DNA of 64,000 bases from Streptomyces sp. NBRC 110611 (lineage in GTDB: Bacteria; Actinomycetota; Actinomycetes; Streptomycetales; Streptomycetaceae), in contig NZ_BBUY01000002.1 of the NCBI RefSeq assembly GCF_001590865.1, positions 10,487-74,486 of the forward strand, in the 5' to 3' direction. Below are positions 1 through 8,736 of this stretch, one piece after another. The notes beneath the pieces were generated by a model. The model made no database searches and was not told the DNA's origin. It worked only from the letters and a program-made list of their open reading frames with translations. Position 1 is the first letter of the stretch. Each line of letters begins with the position of its first letter. The translations under genes and the position numbers were made by a program.

Positions 1-773
1 GGGAGCTGCCGCCCCTGCTGGCGCGGCTGGCCGCCGACCGCACCGTACGGTCGCTGGTGCTGACCGGCGAGGGCGGGACGTTCTGCGCGGGCGCGGACAT
101 CGGGTCGCTGCGCGATGCGGCCGGTGAGTCGCAGGGGCTGGCGGTGGCCGCCGAGGAGGCGCTGGCGGCGTTCCCCGGGCCGACGCTGGCGGCGATACGG
201 GGCTACTGCGTGGGCGGCGGCGCCCAGTTGGCGGCCGCCTGCGATCTGCGGTTCGCGGAGGAGGGGGCGCTGTTCGGGGTGACGCCGGCCAAGCTGGGCG
301 TGGTCTATCCGGCGTCGGCCACCCGGCGGCTGGTCCGGCTGGTCGGGCCCGCCACCGCCAAGTACCTGTTGTTCTCGGGCGAGTTGATCGACTGTGCGCG
401 GGCGCTGCGGACGGGGCTGGTGGACGAGGTGCTGCCCGAGGGCGAGCTGGGCAAGCGGGTAGCGGAGTTCTCCGCGGTACTGGCGAGCCGGTCGCTGCTA
501 ACCCAGACGGCGGCGAAGGAGCTGGCGAACGGGACCTGGGACGTACCGCCGGACGAGGCCGAGGAGCGCGGTGCGTACTGGGCCGCGCAGGCGCGCGCGA
601 GCGGCGACACCGCGGAGGGTGCCGCCGCCTTCCTGGAGCGCAGGGCGCCGCGGTTCGAGTGGACCGGCGGCCCCGCGGCCACCGGCGGCGCGGGCGGCCC
701 CGGCGGCGCGGGCGGCCCCGGCGGCGCGGGCGGCCCCGGCGGCGCTACCCGCGGTTCCCGAAGCGGCTCCTGA
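1..773 (+). CDS. Enoyl-CoA hydratase/isomerase (crotonase) family protein, 5' end cut by window
   Basis: Reading is open from the first base (first full codon at 3), so the true start lies upstream of the window. The visible 256 residues carry the crotonase core: the oxyanion-hole segment TFCAGADIGSLRD and the second segment YCVGGGAQLAAACDLRF, followed by the usual FSGELIDCARAL region. The stretch where hydratases keep catalytic glutamates (PExxLG..PGxGG) reads TPAKLGVVYPASAT, so a classic hydratase reaction is doubtful; another crotonase chemistry is likely. The C-terminus ends in a Gly/Ala/Pro-rich tail encoded by an 18-bp tandem repeat. The last 29 bases overlap the 3' end of the convergent PfpI gene. 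Confidence 0.85.
   Translation, partial: ELPPLLARLAADRTVRSLVLTGEGGTFCAGADIGSLRDAAGESQGLAVAAEEALAAFPGPTLAAIRGYCVGGGAQLAAACDLRFAEEGALFGVTPAKLGVVYPASATRRLVRLVGPATAKYLLFSGELIDCARALRTGLVDEVLPEGELGKRVAEFSAVLASRSLLTQTAAKELANGTWDVPPDEAEERGAYWAAQARASGDTAEGAAAFLERRAPRFEWTGGPAATGGAGGPGGAGGPGGAGGPGGATRGSRSGS
683..748 (+). repeat. 18-bp GC-only tandem repeat
   Basis: A unit GGCGGCGCGGGCGGCCCC is repeated three times plus a partial copy. It encodes repeated GGAGGP at the C-terminus of the crotonase and stops just where the convergent PfpI gene ends. Repeat-number variation would lengthen the tail in steps of six residues without shifting frame. Confidence 0.85.
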
Positions 774-1383
774 GTTCGGCGACCAGCTCGGCCGGGGCCT
801 TCTCGGGCGAGCCCGCGTCGTAGGGCGGCTGCGGGTCGTACTCCGCCATCAGCTGGATGCCCTGCGCGCAGGCGTCACCGGCGATCCGCCCGGCCAGGGT
901 CAGACCCATGTCGATGCCGGACGAGACACCGGCGGCGGTGACGTACTTCCCGTCGAAGACGACCCGTTCGCCGGTGGGCTCGACGCCGAACTCCTTGATC
1001 GCCTCCAGGGAGAGCCAGTGCGAGGTGGCGCGGCGTCCGGTGAGCAGCCCGGCCGCGGCCAGGATCAGGGAGCCGGTGCATACCGAGGTCGTCCAGGCCG
1101 AGGTGGCGTCGGCCGCGCGCAGCCACCCGAGCATCGCCTCGTTGCGCATCTGCCGCTCGACGTTCTGCGGCGGGCCGCCGGGGACCACCACGAGGTCCGG
1201 GCGCGGTACCTCGCTGAGCGCCTTCTTCGCCACGAGGGTCAGGTTGCCGCTGTCGTCGCTGACCGGGCCCGGCTGCTCGGCGACGAAGACGGTCTCGGCG
1301 TCCGGGAGCGGGCTCAGGGTCTGGTAGGGGCCGATGGCGTCGAGAGCGGTGAAGCCGTCGTAGAGGACGATCGCGATCTGCAT
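745..1383 (-). CDS. DJ-1/PfpI family protein (isonitrile-hydratase-like)
   Basis: 212 residues forming a single DJ-1/PfpI (class I glutamine amidotransferase-like) domain. The nucleophile elbow is at Cys102 in SVCTGS, followed by LTGRRATSHW, the pattern of isonitrile hydratase and of the amidase-like half of GlxA regulators. The N-terminus reads LDAIGPYQ; hydratases usually have GPxE here, so the acidic residue is replaced by Gln21. The ATG at 1383 is preceded by AGGAACC, an acceptable ribosome binding site. It lies 107 bp downstream of the GlxA-type regulator on the same strand, which carries the same fold, so regulation by or co-transcription with that gene is likely. The substrate cannot be told from sequence. 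Confidence 0.85.
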   Translation of the reverse strand: MQIAIVLYDGFTALDAIGPYQTLSPLPDAETVFVAEQPGPVSDDSGNLTLVAKKALSEVPRPDLVVVPGGPPQNVERQMRNEAMLGWLRAADATSAWTTSVCTGSLILAAAGLLTGRRATSHWLSLEAIKEFGVEPTGERVVFDGKYVTAAGVSSGIDMGLTLAGRIAGDACAQGIQLMAEYDPQPPYDAGSPEKAPAELVAELRSRFGNRG

Positions 1384-1400
1384 GGCGGTTCCTGTCGGTA

Positions 1401-1450
1401 GGGGTTGGTCGGGGCTGGTTGGGGATGGTCGGGGTTGGTTGGGGTTGGTA
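1401..1450 (+). repeat. Five tandem 10-bp G-rich repeats (G-quadruplex motif)
   Basis: Five consecutive decamers of the form GGGGNTGGTN occupy 1401-1450, giving five GGGG runs separated by 6-nt loops on the plus strand. This satisfies a four-tetrad G-quadruplex pattern with one spare run. It lies in the 107-bp gap between two minus-strand genes, so the G-rich strand is the template strand for both. Confidence 0.85.
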
Positions 1451-1490
1451 CGGATCGGCAGGTGTTGGCAGGGGCCGCTGCGCGGGCCGG

Positions 1491-2495
1491 TCAGCCGGCC
1501 GCCGGGCAGGGGGCGGACGGCCGGAAACGGCGGCGGTACTCGGCCGGTGAGGCGCCCAGGACCCGCAGGAACGCGCGGCGCATCGCCTCGGGGGTGCCGT
1601 AGCCGCAGCGGCGGGAGACCTGCTCGATCCCGTCGGCGCTGTCCTCCAGGCAGCGGCGGGCGGCCTCCAGCCGTACCCGGTCGACAAAGCGTCCCGGCGT
1701 CATACCGGTCTCATCGCGGAATGCCCGGGCGAAGTGCCGCGGGGAGAGACCCGCGCGGGACGCCAGCGCGTCGACGGACAGGTCCGCCGCCGGGTTCTCG
1801 GTGATCCACTGCTGGACGTCGCGCAGCGGCCGCCGCTGAGCGGTCTGGGCCGCGAGCTGGGCGCTGAACTGGGTCTGGTTGCCCGGCCGCCGGAGGAAGA
1901 CCACCAGGTGCCGGGCGACGGTCAGCGCGAGGTCCCGGCCGAGGTCCTCCTCCACCAGGGCCAGCGCGAGGTCGATACCGGCCGTCACGCCGGCGGAGGA
2001 GGACACATCGCCGTCCCGCACATAGATCGGGTCGGGCTCGACGCGGACCGTGGGGAACCGTTCGGCGAGGGTGTCGCACAGCAGCCAGTGGGTCGTCGCC
2101 CGGCGCCCGTCCAGCAGTCCGGTCTCGGCCAGCAGCAGCGCTCCGCTGCACACGGAGACCTTGCGCCGGGCGCGGTGGGCGTTGCCGCGCAGCCAGTCGA
2201 TCAGCCGGGGGTCGGGGTCCCGGGTGCCCTGGCCGCCGGGCACCACCAGGGTGTGCGGCGGTGCGGCGTCGGCGAGCGAACCGTCGGGGACGAGGGTGAG
2301 GCCGCTGGTGGTGCGGATCGGGGCGCCGTCGAGGCTCGCGGTGCGGATGCGGTACGCGCCCGGGGCCCGCTGGGCCGCGGCGTGGAAGACCTCGATGGGC
2401 CCGGAGACATCGAGGCCCTGCACACCGTCGAAGAGGACGATCAGTACCTCGCGCTGTTCCCTCGGTACCTCGTGCCGTTCCATGTGTCCGTCCAT
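1491..2495 (-). CDS. GlxA-type transcriptional regulator (DJ-1/PfpI domain + AraC HTH)
   Basis: About 334 residues from ATG 2495; a second in-frame ATG at 2483 is equally possible, and the frame stays open further upstream without a better start. Residues about 12-190 form a DJ-1/PfpI domain (VLFDGVQGLDVSGPIEVF, then VCSGALLLAETGLLDGRRATTHW). The last ~100 residues carry two AraC/XylS helix-turn-helices (DALASRAGLSPRHFARAFRD and RRCGYGTPEAMRRAF). Members regulate small-molecule catabolism and probably sense a ligand through the amidase-like domain. The neighbour downstream is a stand-alone PfpI enzyme, the most likely target. A 10-bp-arm dyad sits just upstream in the divergent promoter. Confidence 0.85.
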   Translation of the reverse strand: MDGHMERHEVPREQREVLIVLFDGVQGLDVSGPIEVFHAAAQRAPGAYRIRTASLDGAPIRTTSGLTLVPDGSLADAAPPHTLVVPGGQGTRDPDPRLIDWLRGNAHRARRKVSVCSGALLLAETGLLDGRRATTHWLLCDTLAERFPTVRVEPDPIYVRDGDVSSSAGVTAGIDLALALVEEDLGRDLALTVARHLVVFLRRPGNQTQFSAQLAAQTAQRRPLRDVQQWITENPAADLSVDALASRAGLSPRHFARAFRDETGMTPGRFVDRVRLEAARRCLEDSADGIEQVSRRCGYGTPEAMRRAFLRVLGASPAEYRRRFRPSAPCPAAG

Positions 2496-2517
2496 ACGTC
2501 CATCCTGGCCAGCGGAG

Positions 2518-2560
2518 CCGATGGCGGCAATGACGGATTTCCCACCTTTTCCGCCATCGG
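2518..2560. promoter_or_regulatory. Large dyad in the divergent promoter (candidate operator)
   Basis: Perfect 10-bp arms CCGATGGCGG (2518-2527) and CCGCCATCGG (2551-2560) flank a 23-bp AT-richer centre. The element lies between the GlxA-type regulator and the SCO6745-family gene, which are transcribed away from each other. It could be a regulator site or a structured leader of the regulator mRNA. Confidence 0.5.
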
Positions 2561-2647
2561 GGCAGCGGGCCCCGGCGGCGGACGGCCGCCTGCCCACACC
2601 CCGGGATGCACGGCCGCCCCGGCATCACCCCCATACCGACGGGTCGG

Positions 2648-2653
2648 TAGCCT
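2648..2653 (+). promoter_or_regulatory. -10 hexamer TAGCCT, leaderless arrangement
   Basis: TAGCCT ends 7 nt before the ATG at 2661 and there is no Shine-Dalgarno sequence. Transcription would begin at or next to the start codon. Confidence 0.45.
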
Positions 2654-2660
2654 GCCCCGT

Positions 2661-3530
2661 ATGACATCTTCCAGCGCACTGCCCGAGCAGGCCGGACGCA
2701 CCTGTCACCACGTCATCAACCCCTTCCACTCCGCGCACTACTTCGCGCCGGAGTTCCCCGCCGAGATGGCGAAGGCCGGCATCGAGAACAGGAGCGCCGG
2801 CTACTTCGCCTCCCGCGGCGCGGCGATGGGCGCGGTGGGCCCCGGCACCATCGCGGCGACCTTCTACAACTTCAACTACGACCTGATCGCCGAGCACGTC
2901 CCGCACGTCTGGTCGGTCGCCACCCCCGAGGCGGTGCTGGCGGCCCGGCTGCGCGCCGCGGACGCCACCCTGCGCCGCCTGCTCGGCGACGCGGCGCTCG
3001 CGTCGCCGGAGATGGCCGAGGCGGCGGAGCTGGCACTGCGCGCCGCCGAGGGCTGCAGCCGCCCGGCCCGTCCCCTGGCCGCCGCGCAGGCCGATCTGCC
3101 CGTACCGGAGGCCCCGCACCTGGCCTACTGGCACGCCGCCACGCTCCTGCGCGAACACCGCGGCGACGGCCACCTGATGGCCCTGCTCGACGCCGAACTG
3201 GACGGGCTGGAGGCGCTGGTCACCCACTCCGCCACCGGAAACGGTATGAACCTGCACGGCGCACTGCGGATCCGCGGCTGGTCGGAGGAGGACCTGCGGG
3301 CCGCGCAGGAGCGGCTGCGGACCCGCGGGCTCCTGGACGCCGAGGACCGGCTGACCGAGGCCGGGGTCCGGCTGCGCGAGGACCTGGAGCACACGACGGA
3401 CCGGCTGGACCGGGGTCCGTACGAGCACCTGGGCGCGGCGGGCGTGGCCCGGCTCACCGAGCTGGCGACCGGCTTCACCACGGCCATCGTGAACGCCGGC
3501 GCGTTCCCGGCGGAGCTGTTCGGCAAGTAG
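2661..3530 (+). CDS. SCO6745 family protein
   Basis: 289 residues. The N-terminus ([17 protein letters not shown]) and the segment [16 protein letters not shown] match the actinomycete SCO6745 family. The C-terminal third ([20 protein letters not shown], then [19 protein letters not shown]) resembles a winged-helix module of MarR type, which gives these proteins regulator-like annotations; the biochemical role is not established. The start is set by a -10 hexamer directly upstream. It is divergent from the GlxA-type regulator and is followed by a strong hairpin terminator. Confidence 0.75.
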   Translation: MTSSSALPEQAGRTCHHVINPFHSAHYFAPEFPAEMAKAGIENRSAGYFASRGAAMGAVGPGTIAATFYNFNYDLIAEHVPHVWSVATPEAVLAARLRAADATLRRLLGDAALASPEMAEAAELALRAAEGCSRPARPLAAAQADLPVPEAPHLAYWHAATLLREHRGDGHLMALLDAELDGLEALVTHSATGNGMNLHGALRIRGWSEEDLRAAQERLRTRGLLDAEDRLTEAGVRLREDLEHTTDRLDRGPYEHLGAAGVARLTELATGFTTAIVNAGAFPAELFGK

Positions 3531-3551
3531 GGGATGCCCTCCGGCGGGCCC

Positions 3552-3585
3552 GCCGGGGTGTGAGTGCGGCTGCTCACACCCCGGC
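3552..3585 (+). terminator. Rho-independent-type hairpin
   Basis: Perfect 13-bp arms GCCGGGGTGTGAG and CTCACACCCCGGC with an 8-nt loop, 21 bases after the stop of the SCO6745-family gene. There is no U-tract, as is usual in Streptomyces. Confidence 0.75.
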
Positions 3586-3673
3586 GCCACCGGCCGGGCG
3601 GTGCGACAGTCCGGCCCGCCAACCGGCACAATGCAGGCTCGAAGTACGAGCTGGAAGGCGGGGCAGGATCAAC

Positions 3674-6115
3674 GTGACGGCATCCACTGAGCCCATCGGG
3701 GCCCTCGGGTCCATCGAAGCACGGATCGCCGGGGAACTCGGCGTCCAGGAGCGGCAGGTGAAGGCCGCGGTCGAACTGCTCGACGGCGGCTCGACCGTCC
3801 CGTTCATCGCGCGCTACCGCAAGGAGGCCACCGGGACGCTCGACGACGCGCAGCTGCGCACCCTGGAGGAGCGGCTGCGCTACCTGCGGGAGCTGGAGGA
3901 ACGGCGGAGCGCGATCCTGGAGTCCGTACGGTCCCAGGGCAAGCTGGACGCCGCGCTGGAGGCCCAGATCCGCGGCGCCGACTCCAAGGCCCGGCTGGAG
4001 GACATCTACCTCCCGTTCAAGCCGAAGCGGCGCACCAAGGCGCAGATCGCGCGGGAGGCGGGCCTGGAGCCGCTCGCCGACGGGCTGCTCACCGACCCGT
4101 CGGTGGAACCGGCCGCGGCCGCCGCGGCGTTCGTCGACGCCGGCAAGGGGGTCGCCGATCCGGCCGCCGCCCTGGAGGGCGCGCGGGCCATCCTGACCGA
4201 GCGGTTCAGCGAGGACGCGGACCTGATCGGTGAGCTGCGCGAGCGGATGTGGTCGCGCGGGCAGGTCGCGGCGAAGGTACGCGAGGGCAAGGAGGAGGCG
4301 GGCGCGAAGTTCGCCGACTACTTCGACTTCGCGGAGCCGTTCACCGAGCTGCCGTCGCACCGGGTACTGGCGATGTTCCGCGGCGAGAAGGAGGAGATCC
4401 TCGACCTCGCGCTGGAGCCGGAGGACCCGTCGGCGGCCGCCGAGGGCCCGAGCTCCTACGAGCGGTCCATCGCCGGGAGGTTCGGGATCGCCGACCGCGG
4501 GCGCGCGGCGGACAAGTGGCTGCTGGACACCGTCCGCTGGGCCTGGCGCACCCGGGTCCAGGTGCACCTCGGCATCGATCTGCGGCTCCGGCTGCGGCAG
4601 GCCGCCGAGGACGAGGCGGTGCGGGTCTTCGCCTCGAACCTGCGCGATCTGCTGCTGGCGGCGCCCGCCGGTACCCGCGCCACGATGGGCCTGGACCCCG
4701 GCTTCCGTACGGGGGTGAAGGTGGCCGTGGTGGACGCGACCGGCAAGGTGGCCGCCACGGACACCATCTACCCGCATGTGCCGCAGCAGAAGTGGGACGC
4801 CGCCCTGGGCACGCTGGCGAAGCTGGCCCGTGAGCACGGTGTCGAGCTGATCGCGATCGGCAACGGCACCGCCTCCCGGGAGACCGACAAGCTGGCGTCC
4901 GATCTGATCGCCGCCCAGCCGGAGCTGAAACTGACGAAGGTGATGGTGTCCGAGGCGGGCGCCTCGGTGTACTCCGCCTCCGCGTTCGCCTCGCAGGAGC
5001 TGCCGGACCTGGACGTCTCGCTGCGCGGTGCGGTGTCGATCGCCCGCCGCCTGCAGGACCCGCTCGCCGAGCTCGTCAAGATCGACCCCAAGTCGATCGG
5101 CGTCGGCCAGTACCAGCACGATCTGTCCGAGGTGAAGCTGTCCCGCTCCCTCGACGCGGTGGTCGAGGACTGTGTGAACGGCGTCGGTGTGGACGTCAAC
5201 ACGGCGTCCGCGCCGCTGCTTTCGCGGGTGTCGGGGATCGGCTCGGGCCTCGCCGAGAACATCGTCGCGCACCGGGACCAGAACGGCCCGTTCCGCTCCC
5301 GTAAGGCCCTCAAGGACGTGTCGCGGCTCGGCCCGAAGGCGTACGAGCAGTGCGCGGGCTTCCTGCGGATCCGGGGCGGCGACGATCCGCTGGACGCCTC
5401 CAGCGTGCACCCGGAGGCGTACCCGGTGGTGCGCCGGATGGTGAAGGCGGCCGGCACCGGGGTCGGCTCGCTGATCGGCAACACCGCGGTGCTGCGCACC
5501 CTGAAGGCCGCCGAGTTCGTCGACGACTCCTTCGGTCTGCCGACCGTGACCGACATCCTGCAGGAGCTGGAGAAGCCGGGCCGCGACCCGCGCCCGGAGT
5601 TCCGGACCGCGACCTTCAAGGAGGGCGTGGAGAAGATCGGCGATCTGCGGCCGGGGATGCTCCTGGAGGGCGTGGTGACCAATGTCGCCGCCTTCGGGGC
5701 GTTCGTGGACATCGGTGTGCACCAGGACGGTCTGGTCCATGTCTCGGCGATGTCCAGGAGCTTCGTCAAGGACCCGCGGGATGTGGTGAAGCCGGGCGAC
5801 ATCGTGCGGGTCAAGGTGCTCGATGTCGACATCCCGCGGAAGCGGATCTCGCTGACCCTGCGGCTGGACGACGAGCACGAGAAGCACGAGAAGGGGGCGT
5901 CGGCGGGCGGCGGCGAGCGGCGCGGCGGCGCGGGTGCTGCCGGCGGCCGCGGACCGCGCGAGGGCGGCCGGGGCGGTGCGCCGCGGCAGCGCCAGGGCGG
6001 CGGCCGGCGCGGTGGCGACCAGCGCGGCGGCCGCGACGCCGCACCGGCCAACGGCGCCATGGCGGACGCCCTGCGACGGGCCGGGCTCCTGGGGAAGGAG
6101 CGCGGCGGCCGCTGA
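3674..6115 (+). CDS. tex: Tex family RNA-binding protein
   Basis: 813 residues from GTG 3674, preceded by an AGGATC-type site; earlier in-frame codons lie inside the terminator region and were rejected. Domains in order: Tex N-terminal helical domain ([13 protein letters not shown] is diagnostic), YqgF/RNase H-like domain from about residue 335 ([16 protein letters not shown]), helix-hairpin-helix pair ([20 protein letters not shown]), and one S1 domain at about 660-730. The last ~70 residues form an Arg-Gly-rich tail (GGxRGG repeats), longer than in standard Tex, likely adding nonspecific RNA binding. Tex binds nucleic acid and influences transcription in other bacteria; the protein should be cytoplasmic. 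Single-gene unit. Confidence 0.93.
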   Translation: MTASTEPIGALGSIEARIAGELGVQERQVKAAVELLDGGSTVPFIARYRKEATGTLDDAQLRTLEERLRYLRELEERRSAILESVRSQGKLDAALEAQIRGADSKARLEDIYLPFKPKRRTKAQIAREAGLEPLADGLLTDPSVEPAAAAAAFVDAGKGVADPAAALEGARAILTERFSEDADLIGELRERMWSRGQVAAKVREGKEEAGAKFADYFDFAEPFTELPSHRVLAMFRGEKEEILDLALEPEDPSAAAEGPSSYERSIAGRFGIADRGRAADKWLLDTVRWAWRTRVQVHLGIDLRLRLRQAAEDEAVRVFASNLRDLLLAAPAGTRATMGLDPGFRTGVKVAVVDATGKVAATDTIYPHVPQQKWDAALGTLAKLAREHGVELIAIGNGTASRETDKLASDLIAAQPELKLTKVMVSEAGASVYSASAFASQELPDLDVSLRGAVSIARRLQDPLAELVKIDPKSIGVGQYQHDLSEVKLSRSLDAVVEDCVNGVGVDVNTASAPLLSRVSGIGSGLAENIVAHRDQNGPFRSRKALKDVSRLGPKAYEQCAGFLRIRGGDDPLDASSVHPEAYPVVRRMVKAAGTGVGSLIGNTAVLRTLKAAEFVDDSFGLPTVTDILQELEKPGRDPRPEFRTATFKEGVEKIGDLRPGMLLEGVVTNVAAFGAFVDIGVHQDGLVHVSAMSRSFVKDPRDVVKPGDIVRVKVLDVDIPRKRISLTLRLDDEHEKHEKGASAGGGERRGGAGAAGGRGPREGGRGGAPRQRQGGGRRGGDQRGGRDAAPANGAMADALRRAGLLGKERGGR

Positions 6116-6185
6116 CGTACGGCGACGGGCGGGGCGACCGGCGACCGGGGCGGCCCCGCCCGGCACGGCCCCGCCCGGCACACCG

Positions 6186-6212
6186 CCGAGGGCGCGTCAC
6201 CGCGGCCCTCGG
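6186..6212. terminator. Hairpin between convergent tex and FUSC genes
   Basis: Arms CCGAGGGC (6186-6193) and GCCCTCGG (6205-6212) lie between the two convergent stop codons. A direct repeat of GGCCCCGCCCGGCAC lies just before it. Likely serves both strands. Confidence 0.6.
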
Positions 6213-6249
6213 CCGCCGCGCGCCGGCGCCGGTGCGGGGCCGGTGCGGG

Positions 6250-8367
6250 TCAGCCCGTCCCCGCGAATCCGCGGATGCGCTCCAGTTCGGCGGCCACGTC
6301 CGTGAGCGTGGCGCAGTCCGGGACCGGCCGGAGGTCCCGGGCCGGGACGGTGGCCTCCCGCCGGTGGCGCGGGTCGTCCAGGGCGTCCGCCATGGCGGAG
6401 AGCGCCCGGCACAGCCGCTCGGCCTCCTCGGGATCCGGGCGGTGCGCGCCGTGGTCGAGGCGTACGGCGCAGGCGGTCGCGGCGTCCACGATGCGCTCGG
6501 CGGCGGTCACCACCGTCAGCCAGTCGGGGTTGCGGTCCCGGGCGGCGAGGAGTTCGGCCGCGGCGGTCTCCGCCGCCGTCCTCGCCTCCCCCAGCGCCCG
6601 GTACGCGGCGCGGCGCAGGGCCAGCCGCTCGGTGGGATCCTGGCCGGGTTCCGCCTCCAGCACGTGCCGCAGGAACCGCTCGGTGGCGCGCAGCGCCGCG
6701 GTGACGCGCTGCCCGACCCGGCGGCGCGGATCGGCGAGCGCGGGCAGATGCCCGACGACGAGCACGATGCCGCAGGCGATGGAGGTGTCGACGATCCGCT
6801 CGGTGGCGGCCTGAGGGTCCCCGCTGACGTGCACGAACGACAGCACCATCAAAGTGATGGCGACGGTCTGCAGGGCGAAGTGGCGGGTGGCGAAGGGCAG
6901 CAGCGCCCCGCCCGCACCGGCCACCAGCGCGGGCCACCACGCCCCCGTCAGCGGCCCTGTCAGCGCCCCCGTCAAGAGCTGCCCCGCCCCGGCGAAGACC
7001 AGCACCCCGGCCACGGTCCCGGCGAAGCGGTTGACCGTACGGGAGAAGAGCGGGCCCAGGTCGGGCTTGACGAGGAAGGTGACGGTCGCCGGGAGCCAGT
7101 ACCAGTGGTCGGCGCGCAGCAGCAGGGCCACCGCGGCGCTGGCGGCGATGCACACGGCGACCCGGAGGCCGTAGTCCCGCCCGGCGGGCCCGAACAGGCC
7201 GCGTCCGGGCCGGGCCCGTCCGGCGGCCACCCACAGCGCCCGCCGGACGGCGGTCGCCGGGCGCGGGCGTCCGGACGCCGGGGCCATCCGCCGCTCGGCG
7301 GCGGCGCGCGCCCGGTTCCGCGCCGGTTCCGGTCCCGCGTCCGGTCCCGTCCTCGGCCCCGTCTGCGGTCCCGCGCCCGTCTGCGGTCCCGCGCCCGGCC
7401 GCGGGGACGGCTCCCGGCGGGCGAACGCCACCGCCGTGTCCAGCAGCGCCTGGTCGAACGCACCGCGCGCGGCGGTGCTGGTCTCCGGGGCGGACACCCG
7501 TCCCGGCGCCCGCCCGGTGCGCAGCGCTTCGGCGAACTGCCGGGGGCTCCGGGTGACCCGGGCGGGCAGCGGGCGGGCCTCCCACAGCAGCGCCACGCTG
7601 GCCTCGCACAGCGCGGTGGCGGCGGCGAACCGCTCGGCCAGCAGGAGCTCTTCCGTACGGACCGGCCGGTGCCACAGCCTGCTGGTCAGCCGGCGCAGCC
7701 GCAGGGCTTCGTCGGCGCGGTCCAGGGCGGCGGTGAGCCTGCGCCGGGCGGGCTCGGCGCCGGGTCCGCCGACCGCCTCCAGGGCCTCGGCGAGCACGTC
7801 GAAGACCCGGGCGACCGCCGCCCGCTCACCGCTGAGCGCGCCGCCCGCCGGGCGGGGCGACCGCAGGACGAGGCGCAGCAGGAGCAGCCAGAGGCAGCCG
7901 GCGAGGACGTAGAGAGCCTTCGCCCAGGGCGCGCCGGGAAGCGGCATCCCGGCGCCGAGAATGGTGGTGGCCAGCATCTGCATACCGGCGTTGGACCGCA
8001 CCGGCCCGGCCACACTGCCCGCGCCGGACGCGAAACCGATCACGAACAGTGCCGGAACGATCCACCAGCCCGCGCCGGCCGCCTGCAGCGAGGCACCGAT
8101 CAGCATGCCGAGCGACGAGGCGAGGGCGGGCAGGCCGATCCGGACGATGCCGGTACGCCGGGTGCCGGGGCGGTCGTTGACACCGGCCAGCATCGAGCCG
8201 AGCCCGACCAGCACACCGGGCGCCGGATGGCCGGTCGCGATGCCCACGCCGAGCAGCGGCCCGGCACACAGCGCGCCTCGGGCGACGGCGGCCCAGGGCA
8301 CGGGCAGCCGTTGCCAGCGGAACGGGTGCGCCAACCAGGCGGGTACGGCGCGCGGCGCGCGGAGCAT
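6250..8367 (-). CDS. FUSC family membrane protein
   Basis: 705 residues with the FUSC/aromatic-acid-exporter layout: an N-terminal block of about six membrane segments (from WAAVARGALCAGPLLGVGIA), a long soluble helical region, a second membrane block (residues about 410-560, including DHWYWLPATVTFLVKPDLG and RFAGTVAGVLVF) and a C-terminal helical domain. Between the halves is a low-complexity linker of repeated GPQTGA/GPRTGP units. The ATG is preceded by GAGGAGGCCC. Family members are thought to export aromatic or hydrophobic compounds, but no substrate can be assigned. A second FUSC gene is at 39.7 kb. Confidence 0.85.
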   Translation of the reverse strand: MLRAPRAVPAWLAHPFRWQRLPVPWAAVARGALCAGPLLGVGIATGHPAPGVLVGLGSMLAGVNDRPGTRRTGIVRIGLPALASSLGMLIGASLQAAGAGWWIVPALFVIGFASGAGSVAGPVRSNAGMQMLATTILGAGMPLPGAPWAKALYVLAGCLWLLLLRLVLRSPRPAGGALSGERAAVARVFDVLAEALEAVGGPGAEPARRRLTAALDRADEALRLRRLTSRLWHRPVRTEELLLAERFAAATALCEASVALLWEARPLPARVTRSPRQFAEALRTGRAPGRVSAPETSTAARGAFDQALLDTAVAFARREPSPRPGAGPQTGAGPQTGPRTGPDAGPEPARNRARAAAERRMAPASGRPRPATAVRRALWVAAGRARPGRGLFGPAGRDYGLRVAVCIAASAAVALLLRADHWYWLPATVTFLVKPDLGPLFSRTVNRFAGTVAGVLVFAGAGQLLTGALTGPLTGAWWPALVAGAGGALLPFATRHFALQTVAITLMVLSFVHVSGDPQAATERIVDTSIACGIVLVVGHLPALADPRRRVGQRVTAALRATERFLRHVLEAEPGQDPTERLALRRAAYRALGEARTAAETAAAELLAARDRNPDWLTVVTAAERIVDAATACAVRLDHGAHRPDPEEAERLCRALSAMADALDDPRHRREATVPARDLRPVPDCATLTDVAAELERIRGFAGTG

Positions 8368-8530
8368 GGGCCTCCTCAGACGACGGCGTACGGAAGAACA
8401 GCAAGCGGAATCCGAGGGGCGACATCGGCCGTCGGTGCTGCTACCAGCCTAAGGTCCCCATTTGTCCGCAACACGTCCGCAGCACTGCCGAAGGGTTACC
8501 GCAAGATCACAAACCGCGGCCGTACCACGT

Positions 8531-8710
8531 TCAGGACGGCGCCCCCAGTCTCCGGGTCGGCCCTCCGAAGGGCAGGAACACGGTACGGACGGCCAGCCGC
8601 CAACTGCCGTCGGCCTTCCGGAAGGTGTCCTCGTAGTGGCCCAGATTGGCCGGGAGCTGCGGCCGGGCGGGCTCGTAGGACGGCGTTCCGCGGCCCGGGC
8701 GCTGACGCAT
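8531..8710 (-). pseudogene. Truncated NTF2/SnoaL-like protein remnant
   Basis: A 59-codon open frame (ATG 8710, stop 8531) encodes only the tail of an NTF2/SnoaL-like fold: LGHYEDTFRKADGSWRLAVR followed by TVFLPFGGPTRR. The Y-x-D-x-(F)-x-K-x-DG-x-WR pattern is the final strand pair of this fold; about 80-100 N-terminal residues are missing. Its would-be 5' part is occupied by the promoter and start of the divergent oxidoreductase gene, so the gene looks deleted on that side. It may be unexpressed. Confidence 0.55.
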
Positions 8711-8724
8711 CGGAGAGGCGGCCT

Positions 8725-8730
8725 TAGCAT
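8725..8730 (+). promoter_or_regulatory. -10 hexamer TAGCAT, leaderless arrangement
   Basis: TAGCAT followed by exactly 6 nt and the ATG at 8737; no ribosome binding site is present. Confidence 0.45.
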
Positions 8731-8736
8731 CCCGAT

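Noticed and set aside
3125..6181. Very long open frame antisense to tex and its upstream neighbour (about 1,018 codons)
   Set aside because: Shadow frame typical of high-GC DNA; Arg/Gly/His/Leu-biased product without domains, fully opposite well-supported genes.
5350..8727. Long plus-strand open frame of about 1,125 codons across tex and the FUSC gene
   Set aside because: Out of frame with tex and antisense to FUSC; low-complexity product, no ribosome site or family resemblance.
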